Counted from the first letter of the stretch, positions 46,700 through 59,120 are shown. The stretch: 64,000 nt of DNA from Protopterus annectens (GCF_019279795.1 NC_056725.1:1611067094-1611131093); one strand, 5' to 3'. Made by a program: numbers and translations. The notes: generated by a model from the sequence alone, not told the origin.

Positions 46700-46760
46700 C
46701 CATATAGTTAAGGCTACTGTAGCAGTGATTAATATGAAGAACATTGCACAGTTGTATAAG
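46700..46760 (+). repeat. Candidate internal complementary region of DIRS B
   Basis: CATATAGTTAAGGCTACTGT and AGCAGTGATTAATATG resemble the outer end of the right terminal repeat (TATCTAAGGCTTCTGTAGCA, 47017-47036) and the matching region of copy A at 12985-13035. Confidence 0.6.
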
Positions 46761-46854
46761 AGGGATGTACCTTAACAGTACTGGACTTTTATTTATTTTT
46801 TTTTTTTATTTTATTTTTTTTATGCTTAGCCTCGTCTTTTCAGGGCTCAGCCTC

Positions 46855-47045
46855 CTTCTCTCTGCTGGCAGGAAAGCTCTGAAGGAATTCACACCCAAAC
46901 TTGTCTTTTAGTCAGCTCACCTCAACCCACTTGACAGTTTGGACTCATGGAAGGTGCCCTGAAGCTTATTTGGAAGTTGTCTGACTGTTATATCATTGAC
47001 AGGATATAATCTATTTATCTAAGGCTTCTGTAGCAGTTACAACAA
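46855..47045 (+). repeat. Right inverted terminal repeat of DIRS B
   Basis: Inverted partner of 35672-35870. The outer edge is near GTAGCAGTTACAACA. Confidence 0.85.
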
Positions 47046-47860
47046 ATTTACTTACAGCTGTACTTTTCTCTTGTTAGTTGTTCTACAATGACTCATGTTT
47101 TTTCTATTTTTTTTCCTTTGTTGTCAAAATAGTTCAAATAAAGATGTTTTGTACTGTGAAATAATGATGACCCATGAATATATACAGATTATTCAGAAGG
47201 CATAATAGCATGTGTTCTCCATTAAATCAGCTATAGAATTTCTGCCTGATTTTTGTACAAAGGTGTCAGATTTTTGAAAGATCCACTGAACACCTTGTTA
47301 TTTTTTACAGAATTATTTGTGGATTTTCATGACATATAGCAGTGTTTTGAAGTGTTGATTGCCCCCTCTTATAACACTCAGTTGTGTGTTCCAGAACTGC
47401 ACAATTTTGGTTGTTAGAATTATTTGCATTTGTTGTGCTGTGAAGCTTCTATGCCAGGTGTCTTAAAAGCACTGTAGATTTAATGGTATCAGTGATTTAT
47501 GAATGGAAACAACCACTGAGTCTAAGTTCACTAGTCAGTGGTAAAAAAGATAAGTGACTACAAAAATTCAGGTCTGAAATACTCAGGTTTGCTTATCAGA
47601 CAATAGAAGGTCAGTCAGTATACCAATTTGGAACTGGTCAAAATGCACTTGCTAAAATTCTTAGACTTCTTGAATAATGTTCTTGGAGCCTGTCAAAACG
47701 AACAGTTCCATCACTGGACTGCAAAGCAAGAAGAATTATCAAGGAGCAAATAACACTGATTTAAGTACATTTTATGATGTCCTGTTATGGTTCAAGTCTT
47801 GTGTATGTCTGTATGTTACTGGATGTGCTAATGTGTGTGTTTCTGTTCTGTGTGAGTGTA
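47046..47860. other. Unannotated intronic DNA
   Basis: No recognisable content. The 47677 frame runs into the GT repeat and is not supported as a gene. Confidence 0.5.
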
Positions 47861-47872
47861 TGTGTGTGTGCA

Positions 47873-47932
<60 letters not shown>

Positions 47933-48077
47933 TGTGTGTGCGCGTGTGTGTGTGTCTTTGCCAGCGTGTATGTTTATATGTCTATTTGTCTGTGTGTCTG
48001 CGTGTGCCTGGATGCATATGTATGCACATGGATTTTACTATATGTTGAGGGGTTGCCTGTGCGCATCTCTGCATGCG

Positions 48078-48123
<46 letters not shown>

Positions 48124-48256
48124 TGTGTGTGTGTCTTTGCCAGCGTGTATGTTTATATGTCTATTTGTCTGTGTGTCTGCGTGCGCCTGGATGCATATGT
48201 ATGCACATGGATTTTTCTATATGTTGAGGGTTTGCCTGTGCGCATCTCTGCATGCG

Positions 48257-48292
<36 letters not shown>

Positions 48293-48300
48293 TGTGTATA
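47861..48300. repeat. GT microsatellites within a 178-bp tandem duplication
   Basis: Three (GT)n blocks (about 47876-47925, 48078-48120, 48256-48290) separate two near-identical copies of a unique segment (GTCTTTGCCAGCGTGTATGT ... CTGCATGCGCATG, about 47953-48079 and 48131-48259). The duplication period is about 178 bp. Confidence 0.9.
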
Positions 48301-48713
48301 CATTCTTGCCATTTTATATGTGTGTTCCTAACTTTTTATGTCCCTCTATAGCTTTTCAAACATGCTTGGTGACATTAAGATGCATTACATTTCAATTTTT
48401 CCATATATAGTGGTAGGAATTGAAATCCGACCTACATTATGTACTAATACACAGCCTGCATAACTTATGAAATATAATTGTTCTCAGCTTTTGTTGTTTG
48501 TGATCACCATTTTTACCAACACCTGTGATTATAGGTAATGAATTTCACTGTCTAGTGCTGTGTTTCATTCTCTGACTCTCCATTTTCTTACTATGTGCCT
48601 CTGAAGAAGTTGCTAAACCAGTTTTTACTCCCATTCCTACACTGTGAATGAAACTCATGGAAGTTGGAGAGCCATCATAGTAATTATGTGTTTGGGGACT
48701 GTATGTGTACTTA
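48301..48713. other. Unannotated intronic DNA
   Basis: Nothing recognised. Confidence 0.5.
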
Positions 48714-48914
48714 TATAGGTTCATAGGTTCATACTAGGCTATCTGCCCTAGGGCATTTATAAGCCTAGCTAGAATGATAAATAGATTAATAGATTAGTAC
48801 TAGGCTAACTGCCCTTGTGAGCCATTTTAAGCCTAGTCAATTATCCCCTGTGAGATTCAAACCCTGTACCTTGTGTTTGTAAGGCAAACACCTTAACCAT
48901 TAGGCACCTTCCCT
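48714..48914 (-). mobile_element. tRNA-derived SINE with CR1-like 3' tail, tail duplicated
   Basis: The reverse complement begins GGTGCCTAATGGTTAAGGTG, then TTTGCCTTACAAACACAAGG and TACAGGGTTTGAATCTCAC, a tRNA-like head with A-box-like TGGTTAAGG and B-box-like GGTTTGAATC. The rest is the 3' end of the CR1-like LINE: AGGCTTA...GGGCAG...TAGCCTAGTA, then TATGAACCTAT. The tail is present twice (48716-48775 and 48780-48838). It is presumably mobilised by the CR1-like LINE ending at 53545 and 57236. Confidence 0.85.
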
Positions 48915-49489
48915 ATAATATAAGCATTTAGAAAATATGCAGATCTTAGCAGATAAGATACTGTACTGTCAACTGCATTTTAAAATAGTTAATTGCACTG
49001 TATTAAATTTCATCTGATATAGTTCTAGGGCTGTTGTAGCTAGTTTGTGTGGTCTTGTTAGGCTTGGGCTCCAAAGTAGTCATTCTAAATTAAGAAATTT
49101 TTTTATCTGCAGTCTTGTGACAGAAGTGTGCTGAGCTAACCTATCAGAGTGAAGGATTGCTGGTGGAAGGCTCATTGTGTGCTTTCCTTATTGGTAGTTA
49201 GCTTAAAACATATTCCTCTTTATTCATATTAAAGCCTCTTGTTTGCAGTGCCCCATATAGATACAACAGCCTTGAAGATTAGTTTTCCCTAAACAACTGT
49301 CAGTGAAACTCTCCCAAGCCTCCCTGCTGCTCTATGAGCAACTCAGTTTTACACTGGGCAACGTTGCTTTATTTCTTAACCTTAGCCAACGCAATGTGTG
49401 GGTCCATATTCTCTGAGCTACCAGCACAGTCCTGTCAAATTAACCCATTCCCTTCCCTAATAAGACTTTCAGTAAATACCTGTTATCAT
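48915..49489. other. Intronic DNA before CR1 copy C
   Basis: No clear feature. The 49334-49490 part may be the 5' end of the CR1-like copy, but copies B and C only align from about 49492. Confidence 0.45.
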
Positions 49490-50179
49490 GGATGGTCAGT
49501 TACCCATCATCCTCTCTGGCCAGCTTGATGGACATGTGCATCCTAAGGCAATTTAACAATAGTTTAATGTGTACTGACAGTTACTTACTTCTGAAACAAA
49601 CAAATACTTTATGTAAGAGATGTAGCTACACTACTAAATAGGAGGCAAAACTATCTCACAATGAAATATTAAATGCCAGACAGGTTGTCAGCACACACAT
49701 ATCATTTCCCACACTAAATAAGGACAGAACACATAAAAAAATACTGTAAGCCTGTTTCCTACGTTTCCTGTAACTAGTGTTCCAGATACAGATTTGCTGT
49801 ATCTAGGACTGTATGTAAGCTTCTGAGCCCCCCAAGCCTTTCTGTTTTGGAGGGAAGCCTTCTAGCTTATCAGTGGAAGTGGTAAGCACTAGGTAACCTT
49901 TCTACCATTTAAGGAGTGGCTCTGGCCCAGAAATTGTAGTTATTGGTTGTTTGGGCAATCTTTTCCATCTCTCTCAACTTTCTGATTTGAAAGCCTACAT
50001 TTGCACTTGTTTCTGTCTTATAACTCTCAATAATAATCTGTATAAGCAACAGAGACCTCCAAAGCAGAAATGCAAGCAACCTCTATCCCCCAAAACAACC
50101 CAAATGACACATAGCCCACAGACTCAGTGTGCCACTCAACCACAGCCAATATGGTAAAACAATATACCCAACACACTAG

Positions 50180-50700
50180 TCATAGGTGACTCTATAGTCA
50201 GGCACACTGATGTCCAACTCACAAGGCTAAACAAGGATAAGGTTACTGGCAGCTGCCTGTTGGATGCCAGGATCTGCCACATAACCCACACACTCAGGTC
50301 ACTCCACAACAAGTACAAATTAGACTCTGTCATTGTCCATGTTGGTGTGAATGACCTGAGACGTACTTCCCTGGACTACATGAAAAGAGACATGAAAGAG
50401 CTCTCCAATCTTGTAGCCCAGGCAGGTATGACCCTAGCCCTGAGTAGCATTCTGCCATCACCCAGAATGATACTGCAGTACAAGGACAAAATGATTGACT
50501 TCAACAATTGGCTAAGCGTCTGGTGTCATTCTAAGGGGATCCAGTATCTGTCTGCTTGGGATGACATGTTCAACAGACCACGATGCTTTGCCACAGATGG
50601 CCTGCACCAGTCAAACCTGGGATTCCGGATACTGACTAAGGCTCTTGTCTCCCCTATAGTGCCTTTCTTAGGCAAGGTTCAAATGACAAATTCACTAACA
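50180..50700 (+). pseudogene. CR1-like ORF1: SGNH-type esterase
   Basis: Reading LVIGDSIVRHTDVQL, then VIVHVGVNDLRRTSLDYMKR, LSSILPSPRMILQ, and ATDGLHQSNLGFRIL shows the SGNH-hydrolase blocks: GDS with the nucleophile serine, GxND, and DxxH (about 50600). All are present here. The frame is blocked upstream by TAA at about 50155, where copy B has CAA. Esterase-type ORF1 proteins of CR1 LINEs are thought to take part in RNP formation or membrane contact. Their function is not firmly known. Confidence 0.82.
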
Positions 50701-50732
50701 TAACAGGAACAGACAAGCAAAAACTGAGGGTA

Positions 50733-53481
50733 ATGCTGCTCAATGCTAGAAGTCTAAATCTCAAAATGCACTCACTCAAGGCACTCCTTAAAATGGAGAA
50801 CATTGATATCTGTGCAGTGACTGAGACCTGGTTCAAGGCTCCAGAGAGCACCCCTGCACTACCAGGCTATAACTCATACCACACTTTTCGGCCATGTAAC
50901 CTGGACAGAAACACAAAGGGCGGAGGTGTGTCCATATTCATTAAGGATATCCACATCTCCAGACTAGTTGCTCAGCATAATGCATCCGAGGTTATCAAAG
51001 TGCATCTAACTGGGCAAAACTGCAATCCAAATTGTAGCTTGCTGCAGATCCCCCACCATGCCCCAGGATCCCCACTCCTCTTTTCTTGATGTACGGATAA
51101 ATATTAGGGTTCAATCAAACACCCTAATAATCGGCGGCTTCAACTACCCCACCATTAACTGGAAAAACTGCTCGTGCACCAACTCCTTAGCTCAACGCTT
51201 TCTGGAATTCATAAACTCCAATGCCCTGCATCAACTTATCCACAACCCCACCAGGGACAGCAATAACCTAGACCTAGTCATTACCAACATGAGTGACCAG
51301 TGTTCCACTCCTGAAGTCAACTCCTCATTGGTCCGATCCGACCATAAGCTAATCACCCTTGACCCCCCCCCCCCATTAAGGAAACCATGGCAAAAAAATT
51401 CTCCAAAGTCAATTTCATGCTTCTTAAAACAGAAGTGGTGAACTTCATGACACCCATGCAGATGGACAATACAGTTACAACTGCTGAATACTACACAAAT
51501 GCACTCTATAAGCACTTACATGAATGCATGGATTGTGCTATCCCAAACAGAACCAAGACGCTATCCTCCAAAAAAGAAGCCAATCTGGAGGTCCCCTGCC
51601 ATAAACAAACTGTACAACAGAAGGAAGAAACTGTTGCAAATGAGAGTAAAATCCCATGAGTGGAGGAGCTCCCTGGTCAGCCTCAGTAAGAAGCTGAGAT
51701 CCCTTCTAAGATCCTCCAAAGCTAGCTACAAAAACAAAATCGCCACTAATTCTATGGACAACCACAAAGCATTCTAAAGCTATGTCAAGAATCTCGATGG
51801 GAACACCCAGATCGGCTCTGAGTTACAGCACAACAGCATGAAAATTACAGAACCAATGGATATTGCCAACATATTGGCAGATAGGTTCAGTGCTAACTTT
51901 ACCCCCATCACCCCCTAAATGACCCAAATCTATACAGGAAGAATGCAGAGTCCCTGTAATCACAACTATACAGGTAAAAGCTGCACTCTCTAAAGCCAAA
52001 AACACAGCATCCATGGGACCGGACAACATCCCAGGCTGCGTTTTACATGAACTTCAGAATGAACTGGCTCCCCACTTAAACACCATGTTCAATAATAGCC
52101 TCGCATCAGGCTTTGTGCCCACTGAATGGTGCATAGCAACAGTTATCCCACTCCACAAAAGGGGAGCCACCACTGGTCTTGGGAACTATTGCCCTATTAG
52201 CCTGACGAGCCTGGTCTGCAAGGCCATGGAACATATCATCATGAAACTCATAAACAAAATCATTGGCAACCTCCAAACTCTGGATCCCACTCAGTTCGGG
52301 CAGATCATGCCTCCTGAACCTGATCGACTTCTTTGAGGCAGTCAGCAAAGCTGTAGATGAGGGTAAGGTCATTCACACAGCCTATCTTGACCTCACCAAG
52401 GCTTTCAACATCATCCCCCATTCTGGAATTATAGCTAAACTCACTAAACTAGGTATAAATTCCTATGTCACAAGATGGGTTGCCAACTGGCTCACTGACA
52501 GAACCCACACTGCAAAAGTTGCAGACACCAAATCTGACCTCAAACCAGTGACAAGTGGAGTACCACAGGGTTCCGTCCTGGGACCTCTTCTGTTTGGTAT
52601 CTACTTCTCTGAAGTACAGGCTAACACAGAAGGCCTCTGGCTAATGAAGTTAGCAGATGACTGCAAATTAGGAGCCATAGTCAAGTCCCCAAATGATGTG
52701 GACATCCTACAGAAGGGCCTCGCTGAGACAGATGCCTGCTGTCAGAGCCATGGCCTCAAGCTCAATGCCAAAAAGTGCAGTGACATCCCCTTTGGCTGAA
52801 AACTCTGTACCCATGAGTTACCACATAGGCAGCAATGTACTTAACACCGAATGTGTGATAAGAGACTTTGGGAACCAGATGGACAGTAGTCTCTCCTTTG
52901 ATAGTCACATTGCCACAGTAGTCAGGAAGTCCTTCTACATAGCACACCTCATCATAAAAGGGTTCTCATCCAGGAAAAAAGAAGTCATTGTTCCCCTCCA
53001 CTCGACACTCATTAGACCCATTATAGAGTACAATGCCCCTTTTGGAATGTACCTCACAAGACATCTGCAGCAGCTGGAAAGGCCACAGAAGTACCTCACA
53101 AAGAGGATTACTGGCCTCAAACAAATGCCCTACACTGACCATCTCAAAAAATTCCAGCTTTACTCCGTAGCATATCACCTACTCCGAGGTGATCTCTGCC
53201 TAACATGTAAAGCTGTGTCAAACCCAGAACTGTTGGATATGCTACACGTAAAGAAATCCCAGTCTCTCCAAACTACATGCTCTAGGGACCTAAACCTTGT
53301 CACCACAATAAACAGGACATGTTGGAGAGATAGATTCCTGTCCCAGAGACTTCCCATACTCTGGAACAGGCTACCCGTCTATGTCAAGAAAAGTTCTTCA
53401 TTAGCACTCTTCATGAAAAATCTTGATGAGTGGATGGGAAATAGGAAATACATCCCGGGATCACTTCTGTGTCTCTGCTAG
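50733..53481 (+). pseudogene. CR1-like ORF2: endonuclease and reverse transcriptase
   Basis: Endonuclease: LLNARSLNLKMHSLKALLKM, ENIDICAVTETWFKA, GGGVSIFIKDIH, frameshift at about 51060, then TLIIGGFNYPTINW (canonical GDFN has become GGFN), and VRSDHKLI. RT: SMGPDNIPGCVLHEL, ATVIPLHKRG, a frameshift at about 52300, AYLDLTKAFNIIPHSGII, SGVPQGSVLGPLLFG, KLADDCKLGAIV (ADD retained, 52653-52661), LKLNAKKC. A frame change follows, then TTINRTCWRDRFLSQRLPIL and NLDEWMGNRKYIPG. Several frame breaks and the lost catalytic Asp make it inactive. Confidence 0.87.
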
Positions 53482-53549
53482 ACAGTGGCACAGGAAAATA
53501 ACTTTCTAGGGTGGCCTAGTACCTACCTATGAACCTATGAACCTATAAA

Positions 53550-56500
53550 CCCAAATATGCAGAGTTACTCACTAGTAACTTACCAAAAGACCACCGCCCT
53601 TCCAAATGGTGCTGCCACAAACTGCTCAATCACACAACAGTGCAAAAAACAACCACTACAGATGATAACACACAAACCAGTTTCTCAGCAAATAAGCCCA
53701 TGAGGTGTAACACCACAAACCACAATGTGCTGGTCATAGGAGACTCCATAGTGAGACACAGAGGTATTCAGGTATTCCCTTCACCAGGCTGGATGAGGGG
53801 CAGGCTATGGTTAGCTGCCTGTCAGGTGCCAGGATCCATCAAGTCACTCAAACACTCAAGTCACTCAACCACAAGTACCAGTATGACTTCATCATAATCC
53901 ATGTGGGGGTGAATGACTTGAGATGTACCTCTCTGGACTACATGAAGAGAGACAGGCTTGACCTCTCAGATTATGTGTCACAACCAGGTATAAGTCTCAC
54001 CTGAAGCAGCATTCTACCTTCTCCAAGAATGATGTTACAGTACCAACAAAAAGACAATTGACTTTAATGATTGGCTTAATGTCTGGTGTCAGTCGAAGAG
54101 GATGCAGTATATGTCAGTCGGAGAGGACATGGTCAACAGGTCATGCTGGTTTGCCAGAGATGGTGTGCACCTGCCTGCTCTAGGCATTTAACTTACTCAC
54201 AAAGGCACTTGCCACTCATATTGCAACTTTTTTAGGCATTGTCAAAATAACCAACCTCCCAACGTAACAAAATCCTCTCCAGATAAACTCAAGGTACTGC
54301 TACTTAATTATAGAAGCTTAAACAGGAAACTGCACTCTCTGGAAGAACTCCTCACCTTGAAAGATGCCAATGTCTGTGTATTCACTGAGACATACTTCAA
54401 AGCCATAGAAAGTATCCTGGCTGCGCAGGACTACATCCCCTTACATACATTCTGGCCACAAACTGAGCATGAAAGAACCAAAGAGGAGGTGCATTCATCT
54501 TCATTAAGTATAAGTACACCTTGAGACTGGTCAAACAGTATGACTCTCTTGACCTACTCCATGTCCAATTAACCATGGGCAAAATCCCCTACCATATCAT
54601 GGCTAGCTATAAGTCCCCAAAAATGAATGAGAGCAAGCATACCGCATACTCAGACTTACTGAAGTCACTTGCCATACAGCCCAACACCTTACTCATGGGC
54701 GATTTTAATTATCCTACCATTGACTGGGAAACATACATAACCACAAACATGCTGGCTCAGAGGTTCTTGGATGTTGTCAATGCAAATACTCTGGAAGAGC
54801 TATTTGAGCCATGAGGGGCTCAAATGTCCTAGACAATGTACTTACTAACACTGGAGAGCATTGCAACCCCCCCCCCCCACCCAGTGTGATGTCCTCGCTG
54901 GCAAGATCAGACCTCAATCAGTCTTTTTCTTTGTAATTACAATGCCAGATACCCTGTCAAGCTCAAAAACACTTAAACGTTTTTCCAAGACAAATTGCCT
55001 ACTACTAAGAAGCTTCAAATCTCCCCTCCCTGAACAGAGATAACACAGACTCCTATGTAGAGGTGTACACTAATGTGCCGTATAACCACTTAAGCAGTTG
55101 TATAGACTCAGCTGCACCTGACCGGATTAAAACCAGGTCTTGCCACAAAAACTCCCTGGTGAACCTCTAGTTTTAACAAGCTATACAACAAAAGAAAGAA
55201 AGAAACTACTGCCCAGAAGCAAGAGGGAACTGGCTCAGCACAGGGAAAAAAAACCTTTCTAGTCTAAACAAACAAATTACAGATCTTGTCAGGTCCTCCA
55301 AAGCTGATTACAAAGGAAAAATAGACTCCTAGCTAAGGATAATTAAAATGCATTCTTTAACTGGGTCTGAAATCTAAAAGGGGAATAACCAGCTATGCTC
55401 TGAACTGATTGCGGATGGCACTAACCATACTCAACAGGGGAAAATAGCCAACCTCCAAGCTGACGGATTTGCAGGAAACTTCACCCCCCCTTGTCCTCAT
55501 CCATCATCTCCCAAAATATACCTCCCAGCATTTCTCAGCCTATAATCTCAAGACAGTCCATCATCTATGTGTTCTCCAAGACCAAAAACATGGCATCAAT
55601 TGGACCAGACAACATCCCAGGTTGCCTTTTAAACAACATAAAATATGACCTAGCAGACACACTTGGAGCTTTGTTCAACCACAGCCTATAGACTCACTCA
55701 GTTCCGGCAGAATGGAGGACAGCAATAACTTTCCCTCGGCACAAAGGGGGACCATCAACCAACTCTAGGAAGTATAGACCCATATGCTTTACTAGTTTTA
55801 TCTGTGAGGCCATGGAAGGAATCATTATGCACCTTATCAACAAGGACATAAGCAATCTCCAAACTCTGAACCCACCCCAATTCAGATTCATAAAGGATAG
55901 ATCATCTCTGTCAAACCTGGTTGACTTCTTCGAGAAAGTCACCAAGGCTGTGGACGAGGGAAGGACAGTACATGCCACATACCTTGATCTAGTGAAGGTA
56001 TTTGACAAAATCCCCATTCAGGTATTATTAAGAAACTTTCCCATTTGAGTATTGACCCCTATGTCACCAGATGGGTAGCCAGTTGGCTCACCAACAGCAT
56101 ACATACCGTCAAAGTGGGTGACTTTACCTCTAGCACATGACTAGTCACCAGTATCATACCACAGGGCTCTGTGCTGGGCCCTCACTGGTTGGAATTTATT
56201 TCTCAGAAGTCCAGGCAGGCATGGACAGCCTAGTGGTTGACCGAGTTTGCTAAAGATTGGAAATTGGAAGCAGTCACTGAGTCCCCCAATGATGCTAATA
56301 TACTGCAGAAATGGTTAACACAGACAAATGATTGGTGCCAACGCTACAGATTAAAGCTAAATGCAGAAAAAATGCACTATTATTCCTTTTAAAAAGTTAA
56401 TACCCCTATAAATTATAATATAGACAGGACCTCCCTAAGTGTAGGCCTAGTGGTATGCAGTCTGGGCACTCATTTTGATAGCATTCTGAACTTCGATCAC

Positions 56501-57236
56501 CTATTATCCACAGTGGTAAGGAACTCTTTCTGTGTGGTAGATCTCATAAGTAAAGGCATCACATCTACATCTAAAGATGTTATAATTCCATTGTACTTGA
56601 CCCTCATCAGAACCATAAATGAGTACAATGGTTCCTTTTCATGTATCTAAACAGACACCTGCAACAGATGGACAGAACCCAGAGGTTTCTCACCAAGAAT
56701 ATACAGGGTACTCAAAGCAAGTCCTACAGGAAAAGACTGAAAGCCCTGTCAGTGTACTCTGTCACCTACAGGTTGTTGAGAGTTAACTTCTACCTGGCTA
56801 ACAGGGCAGTCACTGACCTGGCCTTGATGGAAATGCTACACATTCGTAAATCAAAATGCACAAGGATCACTGCCTCCAGGTTTTGTAACCTAGTCTCCGA
56901 CATTTACAAATCATGCTGGAAAGATAGACACATCTCCCAGAGACTATCCCTTCTCTGGAACAAGCTTCCCATTCATGTGAAGCAAAGCCCCTCCCTAACT
57001 CTCTTCAAACACAACCTAGATCAATGGATGGGCAACTGTAAATTCACTCCTGGGGTGGTGCCCATGTCACTCATAGACAAACTCAGAAATGTTAACTACC
57101 ATAGTATTATACTTCTGTGTACTTCGCTCACCTAACTACAGATAATTGGGGCAACTTGGGATAAATAAGGCTAGGCTTGTAAGGGCTCTTGGGCCGTTAG
57201 CCTAGTTACTTCCTATGAGCCTATGAACCTATGAAC
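53550..57236 (+). mobile_element. CR1-like LINE, copy D, more decayed
   Basis: Same order as copy C: ORF1 esterase (LVIGDSIVRHRGIQV at about 53730, then IIIHVGVNDLRCTSLDYMKR), ORF2 endonuclease and RT (54290-57100), 3' end GGCTAGGCTTGTAAGGGCTC and CCTATGAACCTATGAAC at 57219-57235. The 5' end lacks the zinc-knuckle part. Homopolymer C runs (54870, 55484) and multiple stops mark its decay. Confidence 0.85.
54290..57135 (+). pseudogene. CR1-like ORF2 remnant of copy D
   Basis: Endonuclease: LNYRSLNRKLHSLEELL, VCVFTETYFKA, TLLMGDFNYPTIDWE (the GDFN Asp is retained, unlike copy C). RT: SIGPDNIPGCLLNN, then TYLDLVKVFDKIPI, PQGSVLGP, and EFAKDWKLEAV, where FADD has become FAKD (about 56244-56255), which abolishes the polymerase metal site. 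C-terminal end: SCWKDRHISQRLSLLWNKLP, NLDQWMGNCKFTPG. Frames shift repeatedly. Confidence 0.82.
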
Positions 57237-57558
57237 GGTGAGTTTGCGTTAGTAAAAACAATGACAAAAGAGTTGTCTGGCAGGAGTAATTGGGAAGACT
57301 CCTGATCTATTGCATAATCATTTTCAATTAGTACCTTTTATGAATTTTTGCCTGTTTGCTAATTTGGTGTTAGTGCCACTCAACTCTGTCAGCAGAATGG
57401 AAGGAATAGTCTACCTGCTGCAAGTTCAGCTTATTTTACGGAGGGGCAATATCTAAGACACTCTGCCTCTGTGGGATGCAGATTGTATGAGATTTGTCAT
57501 AAAGTGAGACAAGTTAAAATGAATGGTTGTATAGGTTAGTTGCTTTCACATGAGCCAT

Positions 57559-57594
<36 letters not shown>

Positions 57595-58929
57595 GTTAAA
57601 AATATTTTTCTTGTATATCAAGAAAAACTAAATGTCCCTTAATAACTACATTTTGAAGGATCGGTTTATGTTGATATCATCTAATAGAGTTTACAGGTGT
57701 TGCTTTTCTAAAGTAAGTAAGCAGACATGGAAAACTCATGAAAGACAAGCAAAAGTGCCATTCAGTACTTTATTTCACAATATTATGAGTTTAGAGTAGA
57801 ACGTTTCATTTCCTTTTCAAGATACTTTGCTGGCAATGGAACTTTCTTTTAACAGTTATGGTATACCCAAACTCTGGCTCCTTAGCCCTACCATCATTCA
57901 ATCCATTCTATATTGAAAGTCAGTGCTAAATATTAATTTTGCATTCAAAATACAAGAAATATTCTTTTACTTTCTGCAAATTCAGAACAAACTGGAAATC
58001 TTTTTTAATTGCTTTTTTATCCACCTTGCAACGTCTTATATCTGAAATGACCCAGTGCCCTTAGACTACTGTGGATATATCAGCTTTATCTCCATCTGCC
58101 ACTGGATTTACTACACTGTTGCTGGGGCTGAATGTGGATCCTGAGGCCATCCCGAGGACTCATCCATTTTTGCTTTCATCCTAGAGGAGAGTCTTTTTAT
58201 TTATATGCCCTACTCGCTTCCCTATCCTGCCTCCCACATTTATTGATTAAGATTCAGGGAAACTCTACCCTTTGAACCATGCATTCCTTAAGGGAGCTTC
58301 ATCAATGTATGCCCTCCCACATGGGACAGGCACACCTATTTTCCCTCTATGCCATAGGAATGACTAGCAAACTAGACATTTTTAGCTTTTTTTCATATAA
58401 GTTGTAGTTGGAGGCCTTCATTACCTGAATGAATAAACTCTGACTTACATCCACGGCATCTGCAGCTGTACAAGGAATGTCTTTAGAAAAAAAAATAACC
58501 TTTGATATATTGCCTGTCTACTGGTTTTATTTTAGAGCTAGCTCCTAAAATAGTCTTGGTTTTGTACCTATTTTAGTGAATCCATTAGATCATAGAAAAG
58601 TTTATTTTCTTATCTCCTGAAGAAAAAAATGTTCACAAGTATAACTCTGCTCATAGCAGCCCTAATGAATTTCCTATTTTTGTAACTATTGTTTATGACT
58701 CATTTTTTATTAATCTTACACAAAAGTATCAAATATCTTCAAATGCTAAATGAAAATGCAACAAGGACTTGTGAGAATGCACCACTTTTTTGATTCATCT
58801 TGCAGTGTACACCTTATACTTGTTTGAGTTTTAGTGGAGCTGGAACCTATCTCATCAAGTAACTGTCAAGAGGCAGTGAACCAGTCATAGAAAGAATTCC
58901 AGTCCACTGTATGATGCACACACAGATAT
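57237..58929. other. Unannotated intronic DNA with poly-A run
   Basis: About 24 A residues lie at 57567-57590, flanked on both sides by ATTGGTTAAAA, so it may be an expanded A-run inside a short duplication. Nothing else recognised. Confidence 0.6.
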
Positions 58930-58933
58930 AAAT

Positions 58934-59007
<74 letters not shown>

Positions 59008-59014
59008 CAGAACA

Positions 59015-59083
<69 letters not shown>

Positions 59084-59120
59084 CAGAACACACACACACA
59101 CACACACACACTCACAACAG

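Larger units (their letters stand above)
35672..47045 (+). mobile_element. DIRS-type retrotransposon, copy B, with nested insertions
   Basis: Inverted repeats bound the element: left 35672-35870 (CTGCTGCAAAAGCTTTAGC, ACAAGTTTGGGTGTCAAGCC) and right 46855-47045 (CACCCAAACTTGTCTTTTAG, AGGCTTCTGTAGCAG). DIRS content alone totals about 5.5 kb: gag at 36340-38330, RT at 39180-39935, RNase H and linker at 45018-45600, recombinase at 46030-46200. It is interrupted by an RTE-like LINE (36970-37735, minus strand) and by a CR1+L2 composite (about 39945-45015, plus strand). It has the same orientation as copy A and the host gene. All coding parts are broken. Confidence 0.85.
49490..53549 (+). mobile_element. 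CR1-like LINE, copy C, near complete but inactive
   Basis: About 4 kb. It has a 5' ORF1 zinc-knuckle region (CKRCSYTTK-like, 49610), an unmatched insert at about 49745-50020, the ORF1 esterase (50180-50690), the ORF2 endonuclease and RT (50733-53481), a short 3' untranslated part, and CCTATGAACCTATGAACC near 53526. The 8-bp tail supports CR1 affiliation. An ORF1 esterase also fits CR1 and L2 families. Copy D follows within 20 bp in the same orientation. Confidence 0.85.

Noticed and set aside
47677-48331. Cys/Val-rich frames up to 185 codons
   Set aside because: GT-repeat artefacts within a tandem duplication.
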